DNA of 64,000 bases from positions 620,001 through 684,000 of the forward strand of contig CAWGEX010000003.1 in the NCBI GenBank assembly GCA_963821755.1, given 5' to 3'. The notes beneath the pieces were generated by a model. It did no database searches and was not told where the DNA came from. It was given only the letters and a program-made list of their open reading frames with translations. Positions 9,116 through 17,989 of the stretch are shown piece after piece (positions within the stretch are counted from its first letter, which is position 1; each line of letters opens with the position of its first letter). Origin of the DNA: Bog-473 sp963821755. Its GTDB lineage: Bacteria; Actinomycetota; Acidimicrobiia; Acidimicrobiales; RAAP-2. The translations under genes were made by a program, and so were the position numbers.

Positions 9116-10063
9116 GTGGGCAAGTACGTGGGGAAGAGGGTGGTGCTTCTCCTCATCATCATCTTCTTCGTCTCGATTGCCGCCTTCTTCCTGGTCCACC
9201 TCCTCCCGGGCAACCCGACCGTCACCATCCTCGGGCCCAACGACACCACGGCGAACGCCGCCGCCCTCAACCGCCAGCTCGGTCTCGACAAGCCCTTGAT
9301 ACAGCAGTACTGGACCTGGCTGACTCATATCTTCCAGGGGAATCTGGGCCAGTCGTTCACCACCCATCAGTCGACGTGGACCATCATCAAGCAGGCCTTC
9401 CCCATCGACGTCGAGCTCATCGTGATCTCTCAGATCATTGCCTTCGCCATTGCCGTCCCCATGGCCCTGAAGGCCTCCCGCCGCCCCAACCGCATGTTCG
9501 ACCAGGTGTCCAACACCACCACCTTCAGCATGCTGGCCCTCCCCCCGTTCGTGATCGCCCCGGTCCTGGTCCTCATTTTCGCCGTCCATTGGCACGTCTT
9601 CCCGGGGCCGGCCTCCTACGTGCCCTTGACCCAGAACTTCGGGTCCAACCTGCACACCATGCTGTTGCCCTCGATCGTGCTGGCCCTGGGCTCGATCACC
9701 GTCTACTTCCGCCTGTTGCGAAACGATCTCATCTCAACCCTGCAGGAGGACTTCATCACCATGGCGCGCTCCAAGGGTCTCTCGGACCGCCGCATCATGT
9801 GGCGTCACGCCCTGCGCCCGTCATCGGTCTCCCTCCTGGCTTCGGCGGGGATCACCATCGGCGGGCTCATCGCCGGCACCCTCGTGGTCGAGACCCTGTT
9901 GCAGTTGCCGGGAATCGGGTACCAGCTCATCTCCAGCATCAACCAGGACGACTACACGGTGGTACAGGGCATCGCCCTGGTGGTGGCCGTCGCCGTCGTG
10001 CTCATCAACTTCTGCTTTGATTTCCTCTTCACCGTCGTCGACCCGAGGATCGCCCGTGACTGA
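9116..10063 (+). CDS. Peptide ABC transporter permease (OppB/DppB family)
   Basis: A 315-residue inner-membrane permease with six predicted helices: the first at residues 9-30, then a large external loop, then the core. The EAA loop FITMARSKGLSDRRIMWRHALRP (about residues 218-240), which contacts the ATPase, is intact. A GTG start is chosen after a GGGAGG site. It forms the translocation pore with the next gene for di/oligopeptides, nickel or related cargo. The sequence does not discriminate among these. The stop overlaps the start of the second permease by eight bases, indicating translational coupling. Confidence 0.9.
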   Translation: MGKYVGKRVVLLLIIIFFVSIAAFFLVHLLPGNPTVTILGPNDTTANAAALNRQLGLDKPLIQQYWTWLTHIFQGNLGQSFTTHQSTWTIIKQAFPIDVELIVISQIIAFAIAVPMALKASRRPNRMFDQVSNTTTFSMLALPPFVIAPVLVLIFAVHWHVFPGPASYVPLTQNFGSNLHTMLLPSIVLALGSITVYFRLLRNDLISTLQEDFITMARSKGLSDRRIMWRHALRPSSVSLLASAGITIGGLIAGTLVVETLLQLPGIGYQLISSINQDDYTVVQGIALVVAVAVVLINFCFDFLFTVVDPRIARD

Positions 10064-10973
10064 CATCATCTCGCCCGATATCGCGCCCCTGATGCCCGGC
10101 ATGGCCGCCAGCTCGATTGACGCAGAGGGTGACCCGACTCAGAAGAAGCTGGGCGTCTTCTTCTGGATCTGCGCCACGTGGATCGTCTTCGTCATCCTCA
10201 TGGCCATCTTCGCCAAAGTCCTCCCGTTCCCCAATCCGACCTTCCAGAATTATTCGGCACCCCAGAACGCCGGGCCGGCCCTCGGCCACCTGCTCGGGAC
10301 CGACGACCTCAACCGCGACATATTGAGCCGCTTGGTCTACGGAGCCCGCGTCTCGCTGGTCGTCGGCTTCGGGGGGGCGGCCATCGGCATGATCATCGGC
10401 GGCATCCCGGCCATGATCTCCGCCTACCGACGCGGCCGCACGGACACCTTCTTGAACACGACCTCCTACGTCCTCCTGGCCTTCCCGGTGATCGTGGCCC
10501 TCATCGTCATCATCGACTTCTGGGGCCGCAGCCTCCCGAAGATCACCCTCATCATCGGATTGTTCAGCGCTCCGTTGATCTACCGCGTCATCCGGGCGTC
10601 CACCCTCTCGTACGCCACGCGGGACTTCGTCCTGGCGGCCAAGGCCCTGGGCGCCAGCGACCGCCGCATCCTGGCCCGTGAGATCCTGCCCAACATCATG
10701 CCGACCGTGGTGTCCTTCGGCCTGATCGCCGTGGCCACCATCATCGTGCTCGAGGGCACGCTGGCCTTTCTCGGGCTTTCCGTCGCGCCCCCGACACCGA
10801 GCTGGGGCAACATGCTCGATGAGGGGTCAACCCTCCTGTCGGGCGGAGCGGGCCAGAACAACCCGTGGTTGGTCATCTTCCCGGCCGCCGCCATGTTCCT
10901 GCTGCTCATCACCCTCAATGTGGTGGCCGACAAACTGCGATCCCACTTCGACGTGACCGAGATCAAGCTATGA
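10056..10973 (+). CDS. Peptide ABC transporter permease (OppC/DppC family)
   Basis: About 305 residues with an N-terminal helix (near residues 35-55, the OppC_N region), then LLGTDDLNRDILSRLVYGARVSL, the conserved entry to the permease core. The EAA loop is FVLAAKALGASDRRILAREILPN. GTG at 10056 was chosen over an upstream in-frame codon because it overlaps the oppB-like stop and gives the usual length. It pairs with the preceding permease. It ends with an ATGA overlap onto the first ATPase gene. Confidence 0.9.
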   Translation: MTDIISPDIAPLMPGMAASSIDAEGDPTQKKLGVFFWICATWIVFVILMAIFAKVLPFPNPTFQNYSAPQNAGPALGHLLGTDDLNRDILSRLVYGARVSLVVGFGGAAIGMIIGGIPAMISAYRRGRTDTFLNTTSYVLLAFPVIVALIVIIDFWGRSLPKITLIIGLFSAPLIYRVIRASTLSYATRDFVLAAKALGASDRRILAREILPNIMPTVVSFGLIAVATIIVLEGTLAFLGLSVAPPTPSWGNMLDEGSTLLSGGAGQNNPWLVIFPAAAMFLLLITLNVVADKLRSHFDVTEIKL

Positions 10974-11977
10974 GCCCGCTGCTCGACGTCACCGATCTGC
11001 GAGTGACCTTCGCCACGCCCCGGGGTGACGTCAAGGCGGTGCAGGGCGTCTCGTTGAGCCTGGAACAGGGCAAGACCTTGGGCATCGTGGGCGAATCGGG
11101 CTCGGGCAAGACGGTGCTCTCCCGCGCCATCATGGGCCTGCTCCCCCTGCAGGGCGTCACCCAGACCGGTTCGGTCATCTACGAGGGTGACGAAATCCTC
11201 AATGCCCCCAACGCGCGACTGCGCCGCCTCTGGGGTACGCACATCGCCATGGTCTTCCAGGATCCCATGACCTCGCTCAACCCGGTGCTGCGCATCGGCC
11301 AGCAGATCACCGAACCGCTCAAGATCCACCTCAAGCTCGACCGGGCCGAAGCGAGGGAAACGGCCATCTCACTCCTGACCCAGGTCGGCATCCCTTCGCC
11401 CATCGAGCGCTACGACGCCTACCCCAGCCAGCTTTCGGGTGGGATGCGGCAACGGGTGATGATCGCCATTGCCCTGGCCTGTGCGCCCCGGCTCCTCATG
11501 GCCGACGAGCCGACCACCGGTCTCGATGTCACCGTGCAAGCGCAGATCCTCGACCTCCTGGCCACCCTGCAGCGCGATCGCCAGATGGGGATGATCCTGG
11601 TGACGCATGACCTGGGCGTGGTGGCCACCCGGACCGACGAGATCATCGTGATGTACGCCGGCAACGTGGTGGAACGGGCGCCCACCGATGTGCTGTTCTC
11701 GCGGATGGCCATGCCTTACACCGAAGCCCTCCTGCGCTCCACCCCCCGCATCGCCAATCCCAGCCATACCCGCCTCCTGACCATCGAGGGTCGCCCGCCC
11801 GACCTCTCCTCGCCTCCGCCCGGTTGCCCCTTCGCTCCCCGCTGCCCGTACGTCCAGGACAAGTGCCGCGAGGCCAAGCCACCACTCACCCCGAGCGCGG
11901 TGCCCGGCCACAGTTACGCCTGCTGGTTCCCGCTGGGGTCCGGCACCCGCACCGATGGCAAAGTGGGCGTGGCGTGA
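10970..11977 (+). CDS. Peptide ABC transporter ATP-binding protein (OppD/DppD type)
   Basis: A 335-residue ATPase with a complete nucleotide-binding set: Walker A GESGSGKT (near residue 43), Q-loop FQDPMTSLNP, signature LSGGMRQRV, Walker B LLMADEPTTGLD and H-loop THDLGVV. A C-terminal oligopeptide-HPY domain has the four-cysteine-type segment GCPFAPRCPYVQDKC. The ATG at 10970 overlaps the upstream stop (ATGA). It powers import with the OppF-type partner that follows. Confidence 0.92.
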   Translation: MSPLLDVTDLRVTFATPRGDVKAVQGVSLSLEQGKTLGIVGESGSGKTVLSRAIMGLLPLQGVTQTGSVIYEGDEILNAPNARLRRLWGTHIAMVFQDPMTSLNPVLRIGQQITEPLKIHLKLDRAEARETAISLLTQVGIPSPIERYDAYPSQLSGGMRQRVMIAIALACAPRLLMADEPTTGLDVTVQAQILDLLATLQRDRQMGMILVTHDLGVVATRTDEIIVMYAGNVVERAPTDVLFSRMAMPYTEALLRSTPRIANPSHTRLLTIEGRPPDLSSPPPGCPFAPRCPYVQDKCREAKPPLTPSAVPGHSYACWFPLGSGTRTDGKVGVA

Positions 11978-12984
11978 GCAACGTTGCACACGGTGCACCC
12001 GGTGCACACGGTGCACCGGTGAGCGACACGGCCGGCCCGCTGCTGGACGTCGACGATCTCCACGTCTCCTTCACCAAGGGCAAGGCGACGGTGCAGGCGG
12101 TGGCCGGCATCAGTTTCGGCATCTACCAAGGCGAGACCCTGGGCCTGGTCGGCGAGTCCGGTTGCGGCAAGTCCACCACGGGCCGCGCCATCGTCCAGGT
12201 GGAGAAACCCACCTCGGGCCGGATCACCTTCGGGAATGTCGAGCTGACCGCCTTAGGCCGCGGCGACCTGCGCACCCTGCGCACCAAGGTGCAGATGATC
12301 TTCCAGGACCCGGTCTCCTCGCTGAACCCGCGCCGGCGCATCACCGACATCGTGGCCGAGCCCCTGACCATCTGGAAGATCGGTTCGAAACAGGAGCGCA
12401 GAGACACCGCCAACGCAATGCTCGATTCCGTCGGGATCGACCCCACTGTCTCCGGCGAACGCCGGCCGCGGGAGTTCTCCGGTGGGCAGTGCCAGCGCAT
12501 CAGCATCGCCCGGGCCCTGGTGCTCGAACCGCAGCTCCTGGTGTGCGACGAGATCGTGTCCGCGCTCGACGTGTCGGTACAGGCCCAGATCCTCAACCTG
12601 CTCGAGGACCTCAAACGGGCCCACAATCTCACCATCCTGTTCATCGCCCATGACCTGGCTGTGGTCAAGAACGTCAGCGACCGGGTGGCCGTGATGTACC
12701 TCGGGCGGCTCTGCGAGATTGCCCCGTCGGACGTCCTCTACGAAGCTCCGGCGCACCACTACACCGCGGCCTTGCTCTCGGCCGCCGTCGAACCCGACCC
12801 CGCAGCCACCCGGAGCCAGGTGGTTCTGGCCGGAGAGCCACCGAGCCCGATCAATCCGCCTTCGGGATGCCGATTTCGGACGCGCTGCCCCCGGGCTGAG
12901 AAGCGGTGCGCCGACGAGGTACCGGAGCTCCGGCCGATCGCCCCGGGTCATCAGGTGGCCTGCCACTTTCCTCTCGTCGGGTAG
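11974..12984 (+). CDS. Peptide ABC transporter ATP-binding protein (OppF/DppF type)
   Basis: The second ATPase of the importer, about 336 residues. It has Walker A GESGCGKST, Q-loop FQDPVSSLNPRRR, signature FSGGQCQRI, Walker B LLVCDEIVSALD and H-loop AHDLAVV. The C-terminal HPY cysteine segment is GCRFRTRCPRAEKRC. The GTG at 11974 overlaps the previous stop (GTGA). An alternative GTG at 12019 would remove a 15-residue repeat-encoded leader (HGAPGAHGAP). The Walker B has Ile-Val-Ser where most relatives have Pro-x-Ser, a conservative variation seen in OppF proteins. Confidence 0.9.
   Translation: MSNVAHGAPGAHGAPVSDTAGPLLDVDDLHVSFTKGKATVQAVAGISFGIYQGETLGLVGESGCGKSTTGRAIVQVEKPTSGRITFGNVELTALGRGDLRTLRTKVQMIFQDPVSSLNPRRRITDIVAEPLTIWKIGSKQERRDTANAMLDSVGIDPTVSGERRPREFSGGQCQRISIARALVLEPQLLVCDEIVSALDVSVQAQILNLLEDLKRAHNLTILFIAHDLAVVKNVSDRVAVMYLGRLCEIAPSDVLYEAPAHHYTAALLSAAVEPDPAATRSQVVLAGEPPSPINPPSGCRFRTRCPRAEKRCADEVPELRPIAPGHQVACHFPLVG
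11984..12019. repeat. GGTGCAC microrepeat at the start of the OppF-type gene
   Basis: Four imperfect 9-bp copies around GGTGCAC(A/C)C lie directly after the overlapping stop/start. They encode HGAPGAHGAP, a segment outside the conserved ATPase fold. Confidence 0.7.
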
Positions 12985-13916
12985 TGACCCCGGGCCGTCC
13001 CCGCCTGGCCGTGGCGGTGTCGTCCCAATACCCCGACCTCCGCCCCGACTGGCCCCTGCTGCGCCGGGCTCTCACCGACCTCGGCCTGGTCGTCTCCACC
13101 GAGGTGTGGACCGATCCGCATGTGCCGTGGAGCGACTTCGACCTGGTGGTGGCCAATGGCGCCTGGGACAACATCCACCACCCCGCTGAATTCCTGGCCT
13201 GGGCGGATGCCACCGCGCCCCTGGCCCCCGTGGTCAACACGCCGGCCACCCTGCGCTGGAACCTGGACAAGCACTACCTGGTCGACCTGGCCGCAGCGGG
13301 GGTGGCCACGGTGCCGACGCTCTGGCTGCGTGCCGCCGAGGCCATGGGTGGACTCACGGATGGGGTCCTTGCGTCCATCCCCCCCGGCGACGTCGTGGTC
13401 AAGCCAACCGTCTCGGGCGGAGGCTTCCAGACCGCCCGCTACCGGGCGGGCGAACACCGGGAAGCCCAGAAGCACATCGGCCATCTGCTCGACGGCGGCC
13501 GGGACGTCATGGTCCAGCCCTACCAGGAGGCCGTGGATGCCCAGGGCGAGGGGGGGCTCGTCTTCCTGGCCGGACAGTTCAGCCACGCTGTCCGAAAGGG
13601 CCCGCTCCTGCAGCGCGACGTCGGACCGCGTTCGGGTTTGTGGGAGTTCGAGGAGATCAGCGCACTCGAACCCACGCCGGCCCAGTTGACGACGGCCCGG
13701 GCCGCACTCGCCGCGGCCGAGGCCCGGCTGGGCCCCACCACCTACGCCCGGGTCGACCTCGTCCCCCTGGACGACGGGTCGCCGGCCGTCCTCGAACTCG
13801 AACTGCTCGATCCGGCGTTGTTCTTCGAGGTTCACCCCCCGGCCGCCGCCCGCTTCGCCCACGTCTTGGCCCGGCTCATCAAGGAGGCGCCGACGCCGAC
13901 CCCTCCGGGCGACTAG
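12984..13916 (+). CDS. ATP-grasp ligase, RimK/DcsG-like family
   Basis: A 310-residue protein. The N-terminal half (LVVANGAWDNIHHPAEFLAWADAT...VNTPATLRWNLDKHYLVDLAAAGVATVPTLW) matches the pre-ATP-grasp pattern of the glutathione-synthetase/RimK-like family that includes O-ureido-serine cyclo-ligase. The ATP-binding half has GDVVVKPTVSGGGFQTARY, DVMVQPYQEAV, and the metal-binding LELELLDPALFF near the C-terminus, where an E-x-N motif is usual and here reads E-L-L. GTG at 12984 shares a base with the upstream TAG (TAGTG), so it is translationally coupled to the importer. It probably ligates an acid to an amine using ATP; the substrate is unknown. Co-transcription suggests an amino acid or peptide substrate. 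Confidence 0.75.
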   Translation: MTPGRPRLAVAVSSQYPDLRPDWPLLRRALTDLGLVVSTEVWTDPHVPWSDFDLVVANGAWDNIHHPAEFLAWADATAPLAPVVNTPATLRWNLDKHYLVDLAAAGVATVPTLWLRAAEAMGGLTDGVLASIPPGDVVVKPTVSGGGFQTARYRAGEHREAQKHIGHLLDGGRDVMVQPYQEAVDAQGEGGLVFLAGQFSHAVRKGPLLQRDVGPRSGLWEFEEISALEPTPAQLTTARAALAAAEARLGPTTYARVDLVPLDDGSPAVLELELLDPALFFEVHPPAAARFAHVLARLIKEAPTPTPPGD

Positions 13917-13920
13917 AACC

Positions 13921-14485
13921 TTGACCGTGGCGGAGCGAGGACCCGAGGTCATACCGCTGTCGCTCACGAGCCCGGAAGAGATGTTCCAACTGGCGCAAAC
14001 CGATTTGTTCTCCGAGTATCGGAACTTCATGACGGGAGTGGAGTACTGCATCAGCGTGCTCCGCAGTCGTCGTCGTTCCGGCGGGTCCGGTTCGACTCGA
14101 GCTGTCGCTCCCGGCTGAACAGATCGAGGACGGCGTGAGTGAACGGATCAGTCGGACCCTGCGTCGGTACTGCGACCATCGGATCGCCTACAATCAACGG
14201 GAACGCCGCGCCGTCCGACTCGACGGCGTGTCCTCACTGTGGGTCGGCGTTCCCCTGGCCGTGGTCGGGTTCGTGCTCGTCATCATCAAGTCGAGCATCG
14301 TGGGCCCCACCGGGAACACCAATCTGGTCGTCGACACCGGTGGCTGGGTCCTGGTGTGGTTAGGACTCTGGTTCCCGCTCGACACCATGTTGTTCACCCC
14401 GTTGGCCTACGGGCGGGAGAACCGAGTGCTCGAACGACTGCGGCAGGCCAACATCGCTCTCGAGCCGCATCGTCCCGCGGCTTGA
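13921..14485 (+). CDS. Small membrane protein, split by one frameshift
   Basis: The N-terminal frame (TTG 13921 or GTG 13927) runs through EEMFQLAQTDLFSEYRNFMTGVEYCISVL and then breaks near 14060-14066. The other frame continues AVVVVPAGPVRLELSLPAEQIEDG into a segment that can also start at GTG 14135. Deleting one base gives a 187-residue protein: a soluble N-terminal region of about 110 residues, then two membrane helices (WVGVPLAVVGFVLVII and WVLVWLGLWFPLDTMLF) and a short basic tail. The family is not recognised. It follows the ATP-grasp gene by a few bases and is probably the last gene of the importer operon. Confidence 0.55.
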
Positions 14486-14539
14486 CGTTGTACGTTTTTC
14501 GCTCATGTGCGGCGGGTGGCTTGCCCGGTCAGGATCCGG

Positions 14540-15316
14540 TCAGGAATAGACCTCGGGGACATAGGTCTGGTCCTCGATAGGCGGGCGGACGTAGCCGGCG
14601 CCGACCGGCCGGGGCGTAAGCGGTCCGGGGGCAGGAGGATCCTGTTCGGCGTAGCCGATGATGCTCAAAAGGTGATGAATGCAATTGAGTCGTGCCGCCC
14701 TCTTGTCGTCGGACGGCACCACGAACCAAGGCGACTGCTTGGTGTCGGTATAGGTGAACATCTCGTCCTTGGCCTGTGAGTACTCGACCCAGCGCGACCT
14801 GGCTTCGAGGTCCATGGGCGACAGCTTCCAGCGCCTGGTGGGGTCGGCCAGTCGGGACTGGAGTCGACGCTCCTGTTCTTCGTCGCTCACCGAGAACCAG
14901 TACTTGACCAGCTGGATACCCGACCGGATCAGCATCCGCTCGAATTCCGGGCACGAACGGAGGAATTCCCGGAGTTCGTCATCGGTACAGAAACCCATCA
15001 CCCGCTCCACCCCGGCGCGGTTGTACCAGGAACGGTCGAACAGCACGATATGGCCGGCCGAAGGGAGGTTGGCCACGTAGCGCTGGAAGTACCACTGGGT
15101 GCGCTCCTGCTCATTCGGAGCAGCCAGGGCGGCGACCCGGCACACCCGGGGGTTCATGCGCTCGGTGATGCGCTTGATCACCCCACCCTTCCCGGCCGCG
15201 TCGCGCCCTTCGAACAGCACCACGATTCGGGCACCCGATGACTGGACCCAGTATTGGAGCTTCGCCAGCTCGACCTGCAGGCGTTCCAATTCCGACTGGT
15301 ACTCCTTGGAGTTCAC
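14540..15316 (-). CDS. ppk2: Polyphosphate kinase 2 (PPK2)
   Basis: A 258-residue P-loop kinase of the PPK2 family, which transfers phosphate between polyphosphate and nucleoside di- or monophosphates. Walker A is FEGRDAAGKGG, the Walker B/lid element is FDRSWYNRAGVERVMGFC, and SDEEQERRLQSRLADPTRRWKLSPMD carries the conserved polyphosphate-binding Arg/Lys cluster. The length fits single-domain class I enzymes. The start overlaps the end of the upstream membrane-protein gene by four bases (ATGA), so the two are co-translated. ADP versus AMP preference cannot be told from these motifs. Confidence 0.92.
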   Translation of the reverse strand: MNSKEYQSELERLQVELAKLQYWVQSSGARIVVLFEGRDAAGKGGVIKRITERMNPRVCRVAALAAPNEQERTQWYFQRYVANLPSAGHIVLFDRSWYNRAGVERVMGFCTDDELREFLRSCPEFERMLIRSGIQLVKYWFSVSDEEQERRLQSRLADPTRRWKLSPMDLEARSRWVEYSQAKDEMFTYTDTKQSPWFVVPSDDKRAARLNCIHHLLSIIGYAEQDPPAPGPLTPRPVGAGYVRPPIEDQTYVPEVYS

Positions 15317-16500
15317 GTCAGCTCAGCCTCCCTGGTTTCGTCTCCGGTAGCCAGGCTGCCAGCTGCCGGGCCGTCGCGCTCTCCGTGTTCGACACCGTGT
15401 TCGGCTCCGTGCTCGACACCATGCTCATCCACGGGCGCGGCGTGCACCGGATCACCTTCCCGCTCCTGCTCCTCGGGCACGGTTTGAGGCGGGGTCGATG
15501 CATCCGGCCGGGGTCGGTTCAGGAAGATCTGCACCGATGTCACCACGAGGACAGCCAAGGTGACGACACGCTCGCTCCGGGCCAATTCTCCGAAGATGGC
15601 GTAGATCTGGATCCCGGCGGCGATGGCCTGGGCCACGAGGAGCAGGATCACCGCGCGCAAGCCGGTGACCACAGCACGATCGTCTCCCGCACCGGCACCC
15701 GTGACCCAGGCGGCACCGGCGATGCACAGCGCCCCCAAGGTCCAGACGAAGTCGTAACGTCCGCCGTCCGCCACGCCGCGCGCCTCCTGGATGGCGAACG
15801 CCGCGTCCCCGATCGTCGTGGCCAACACGCCTACGCCGATGAGGGTCCACATGCGATCGGGGCGCCAACCCAACAGCCCGTACACACCGAGGAGGGCTCC
15901 CATGAGCAGGACGTCAAGCACGGGATAGCTGAAATCGACCACGGTCGCCAGCGTTGGCTGCATGGCCCGCTCGGCCACGGGTTGGATGATGAGGGCGAAG
16001 CCTGCGGCCAGCACGAGCAGCGTGACGGCAAGGCCATCCATCCAACGGTGCAGCTCGAACCGCGGCAGATGGACCCTGATCAAGAGTGTGATTCCGACCG
16101 CCATCAGTGGGTACCACAGCAGCCACAGGACGTCGGCAAAGGTGGGGTAGGGCGCGTGTGGCGAGCCGCCGTAGACCAGGCTCCACGAAATGCTGCCCAC
16201 GCTCCAGAACGCCATGGCCAACCCGAAGGCGAGCCACGCCGTCCGGGTCGTCGGCTCGTAGGCGGCGCGGGCCAGAATCAGCACAGCCGCCGCGCCGATG
16301 ATCAGATCGTGGAACCATGTTTGATAGATCGTCGACGGGCCCCCGACCCCGAACAGCTCGTTTACCGCCTCGAGCCCGGTCAAGAACAGCAGCGCGCCAA
16401 AGACATAGCCGAGACCGGCCGGCCTGATGTAGAGCTCACCTTGACTGTCGACGCGTCGGGCGGTCTTTGGCCAGATGCCCTGACTGGAAGGTCGGCTCAT
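15313..16500 (-). CDS. Multi-span membrane protein resembling the sensor half of GGDEF/EAL proteins
   Basis: A 395-residue protein with about nine or ten membrane helices between residues 30 and 340. The stretch YPTFADVLWLLWYPLMAVGI resembles the conserved PT/S-x-ADxLYLxGYPL element of the integral-membrane sensor region found N-terminal to diguanylate cyclase/phosphodiesterase domains in actinobacteria. Here no GGDEF, EAL or kinase domain follows. The protein ends in a hydrophilic, repeat-encoded tail (EHGVEHGAEHGVEHGE). A 4-bp overlap with ppk2 suggests the two work together, for example membrane signalling linked to polyphosphate. That function is inference. Confidence 0.6.
   Translation of the reverse strand: MSRPSSQGIWPKTARRVDSQGELYIRPAGLGYVFGALLFLTGLEAVNELFGVGGPSTIYQTWFHDLIIGAAAVLILARAAYEPTTRTAWLAFGLAMAFWSVGSISWSLVYGGSPHAPYPTFADVLWLLWYPLMAVGITLLIRVHLPRFELHRWMDGLAVTLLVLAAGFALIIQPVAERAMQPTLATVVDFSYPVLDVLLMGALLGVYGLLGWRPDRMWTLIGVGVLATTIGDAAFAIQEARGVADGGRYDFVWTLGALCIAGAAWVTGAGAGDDRAVVTGLRAVILLLVAQAIAAGIQIYAIFGELARSERVVTLAVLVVTSVQIFLNRPRPDASTPPQTVPEEQEREGDPVHAAPVDEHGVEHGAEHGVEHGERDGPAAGSLATGDETREAELT
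15381..15428. repeat. Four 12-bp tandem units
   Basis: Four imperfect copies of a 12-bp unit (CTCCGTGTTCGA, CACCGTGTTCGG, CTCCGTGCTCGA, CACCATGCTCAT) in frame near the 3' end of the membrane-protein gene. They encode repeated EHG(V/A) on the minus strand. Confidence 0.8.
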
Positions 16501-16763
16501 GGTCTCTCTTCGTTGCTTCGTGTCCGAGGCGAAGGGTTGCGGGCTCGAAAGACGGCGTCCCTGTATGGGTACCCGCCGAGGGCGTCAGTCTACAGAGCGG
16601 ACTCCCCCGCCCTCTGGTCCACTTCTGGTCCACGGCTGGTCATCGTCTGGTCATCGGCCCACGCTTCCGCCGGCGTATCCTCACGTCCGTGACGCCGGGA
16701 CCACTTGCGAACTCGGCAAGAGGGCGGGCATCGCAGGATCCACGGTTGGAGGAGCACATCCCC

Positions 16764-17913
16764 ATGCCAGACAGCCTGGTGATCACCCGGATCCGTGACG
16801 AGGCGTCGCAGGTCGCTCACGGCTGGTCGGGCCCTGAAGCGTCACCGACGTGGCAACTCACGGCGTCGCTTTTCCAGTGTCTGGCCGACGACGCGGAGCT
16901 GTTGGCTCTGGCCGCACTGAGTCCGCCCGAGCGTCTCCCGCCCCTGCTCTTCGTGGCATCGGTGCACCGGTTGGCGATGCGGCATCGCGAGGAACCCTTC
17001 GCCGCCTATTTCCCGGTACCCGGGGGCGCCCAGCCACCGCTCGACCATCATTTCGCCGGCCGCTACCGGTCGTTCTGCCTCGAGCATCGTGACGAGCTGT
17101 CCCATCTCCAGAGCCAGCACGTCTACCAAATGAACGAGGTCGCCCGTTGCACCCAGGTGGCGCTGGCCCTGGGCGTGCTCACACGGAGGCAGCCCGAGCG
17201 GGAACTGGCGCTGGTGGACATGGGGACAGGATCTGGGCTCGGCCTCTATCTCGACCGCTACCGCTTCGCGACGAGCGACGGACGTGGCTGGGGGCCGGCG
17301 GACTCCCCCGTCCACATCGACTGCGAACTCCAGGGACCTCTCCGGCCGCGCCTGCCACAGGCGCCGGCCATCCGAGCATCGCGTCGGCATCGACCTCAAC
17401 CCGCTCGATCTGGACGACCAGGAGGAGCGGGCGTGGCTCACGGCCTGCGCCCCACCCGAGGTCGGGGCATTGCGACGCCTCGCCGGAGCCATCGATGTGG
17501 CGCGCGCCGGGCATGCACCCATCGTTCGTGGCCCGGCCGATGTCCACCTTTCCGAGGTGCTGGAAGCGGTGCCCGCCGGGCTGTTCATCGCCGTGGTTGA
17601 TTCCTACACGGCCGTCTTCTTCGATGATGCGCAGCTGCGAACGGTTCGTGACGTCATCTCGAGGCTCGGCCGCGAACGCGACGTGGCCTGGGTCTCGCTC
17701 GACCCGCTCGTCCCGCTGGGCACGCAAGCCCACCGCACGGTGCAGAACACCGAAGCGCCGGATCGTCTGGTCGATCAGAACCGCCAAGGCGGGGTCTTCG
17801 CCGCCCTGTCGGTCACCACGTATGAGGGTGGGCAAGGACCCGTCCAACTCCTGGCCACGGCGCACCCGTCGGGGACGCGGATGGAATGGCTCGAGGCCGC
17901 CAGCTCGATCTGA
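16764..17913 (+). CDS. DUF2332 family protein, split by one frameshift
   Basis: ATG 16764 follows a GGAGGA site at about 16748-16753. The first frame reads WQLTASLFQCLADD...HHFAGRYRSFCLEHRDELSHLQSQHVYQMNEVARC, then LVDMGTGSGLGLYLDRYRF, typical of DUF2332. At 17371-17374 (CATCCGAG) the frame breaks. With one C removed it continues EHRVGIDLNPLDL...FIAVVDSYTAVFF to the stop at 17913, giving 382 residues. DUF2332 proteins are uncharacterised; the glycine-rich motif near residue 155 suggests a methyltransferase-like fold. Single-base error is likelier than decay because both halves are well conserved. Confidence 0.65.
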
Positions 17914-17989
17914 TCGTCGGGGGTCCGGGGAGTCCCAAGCAGGGTCTCAGGGGCTCAGGGTCTGTGCGAGAGCCCACGGCCCATTTACC

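Noticed and set aside
11983..12020. CRISPR-like array from the GGTGCAC repeats
   Set aside because: Units are too short, contiguous and in frame with OppF; no spacers or Cas genes.
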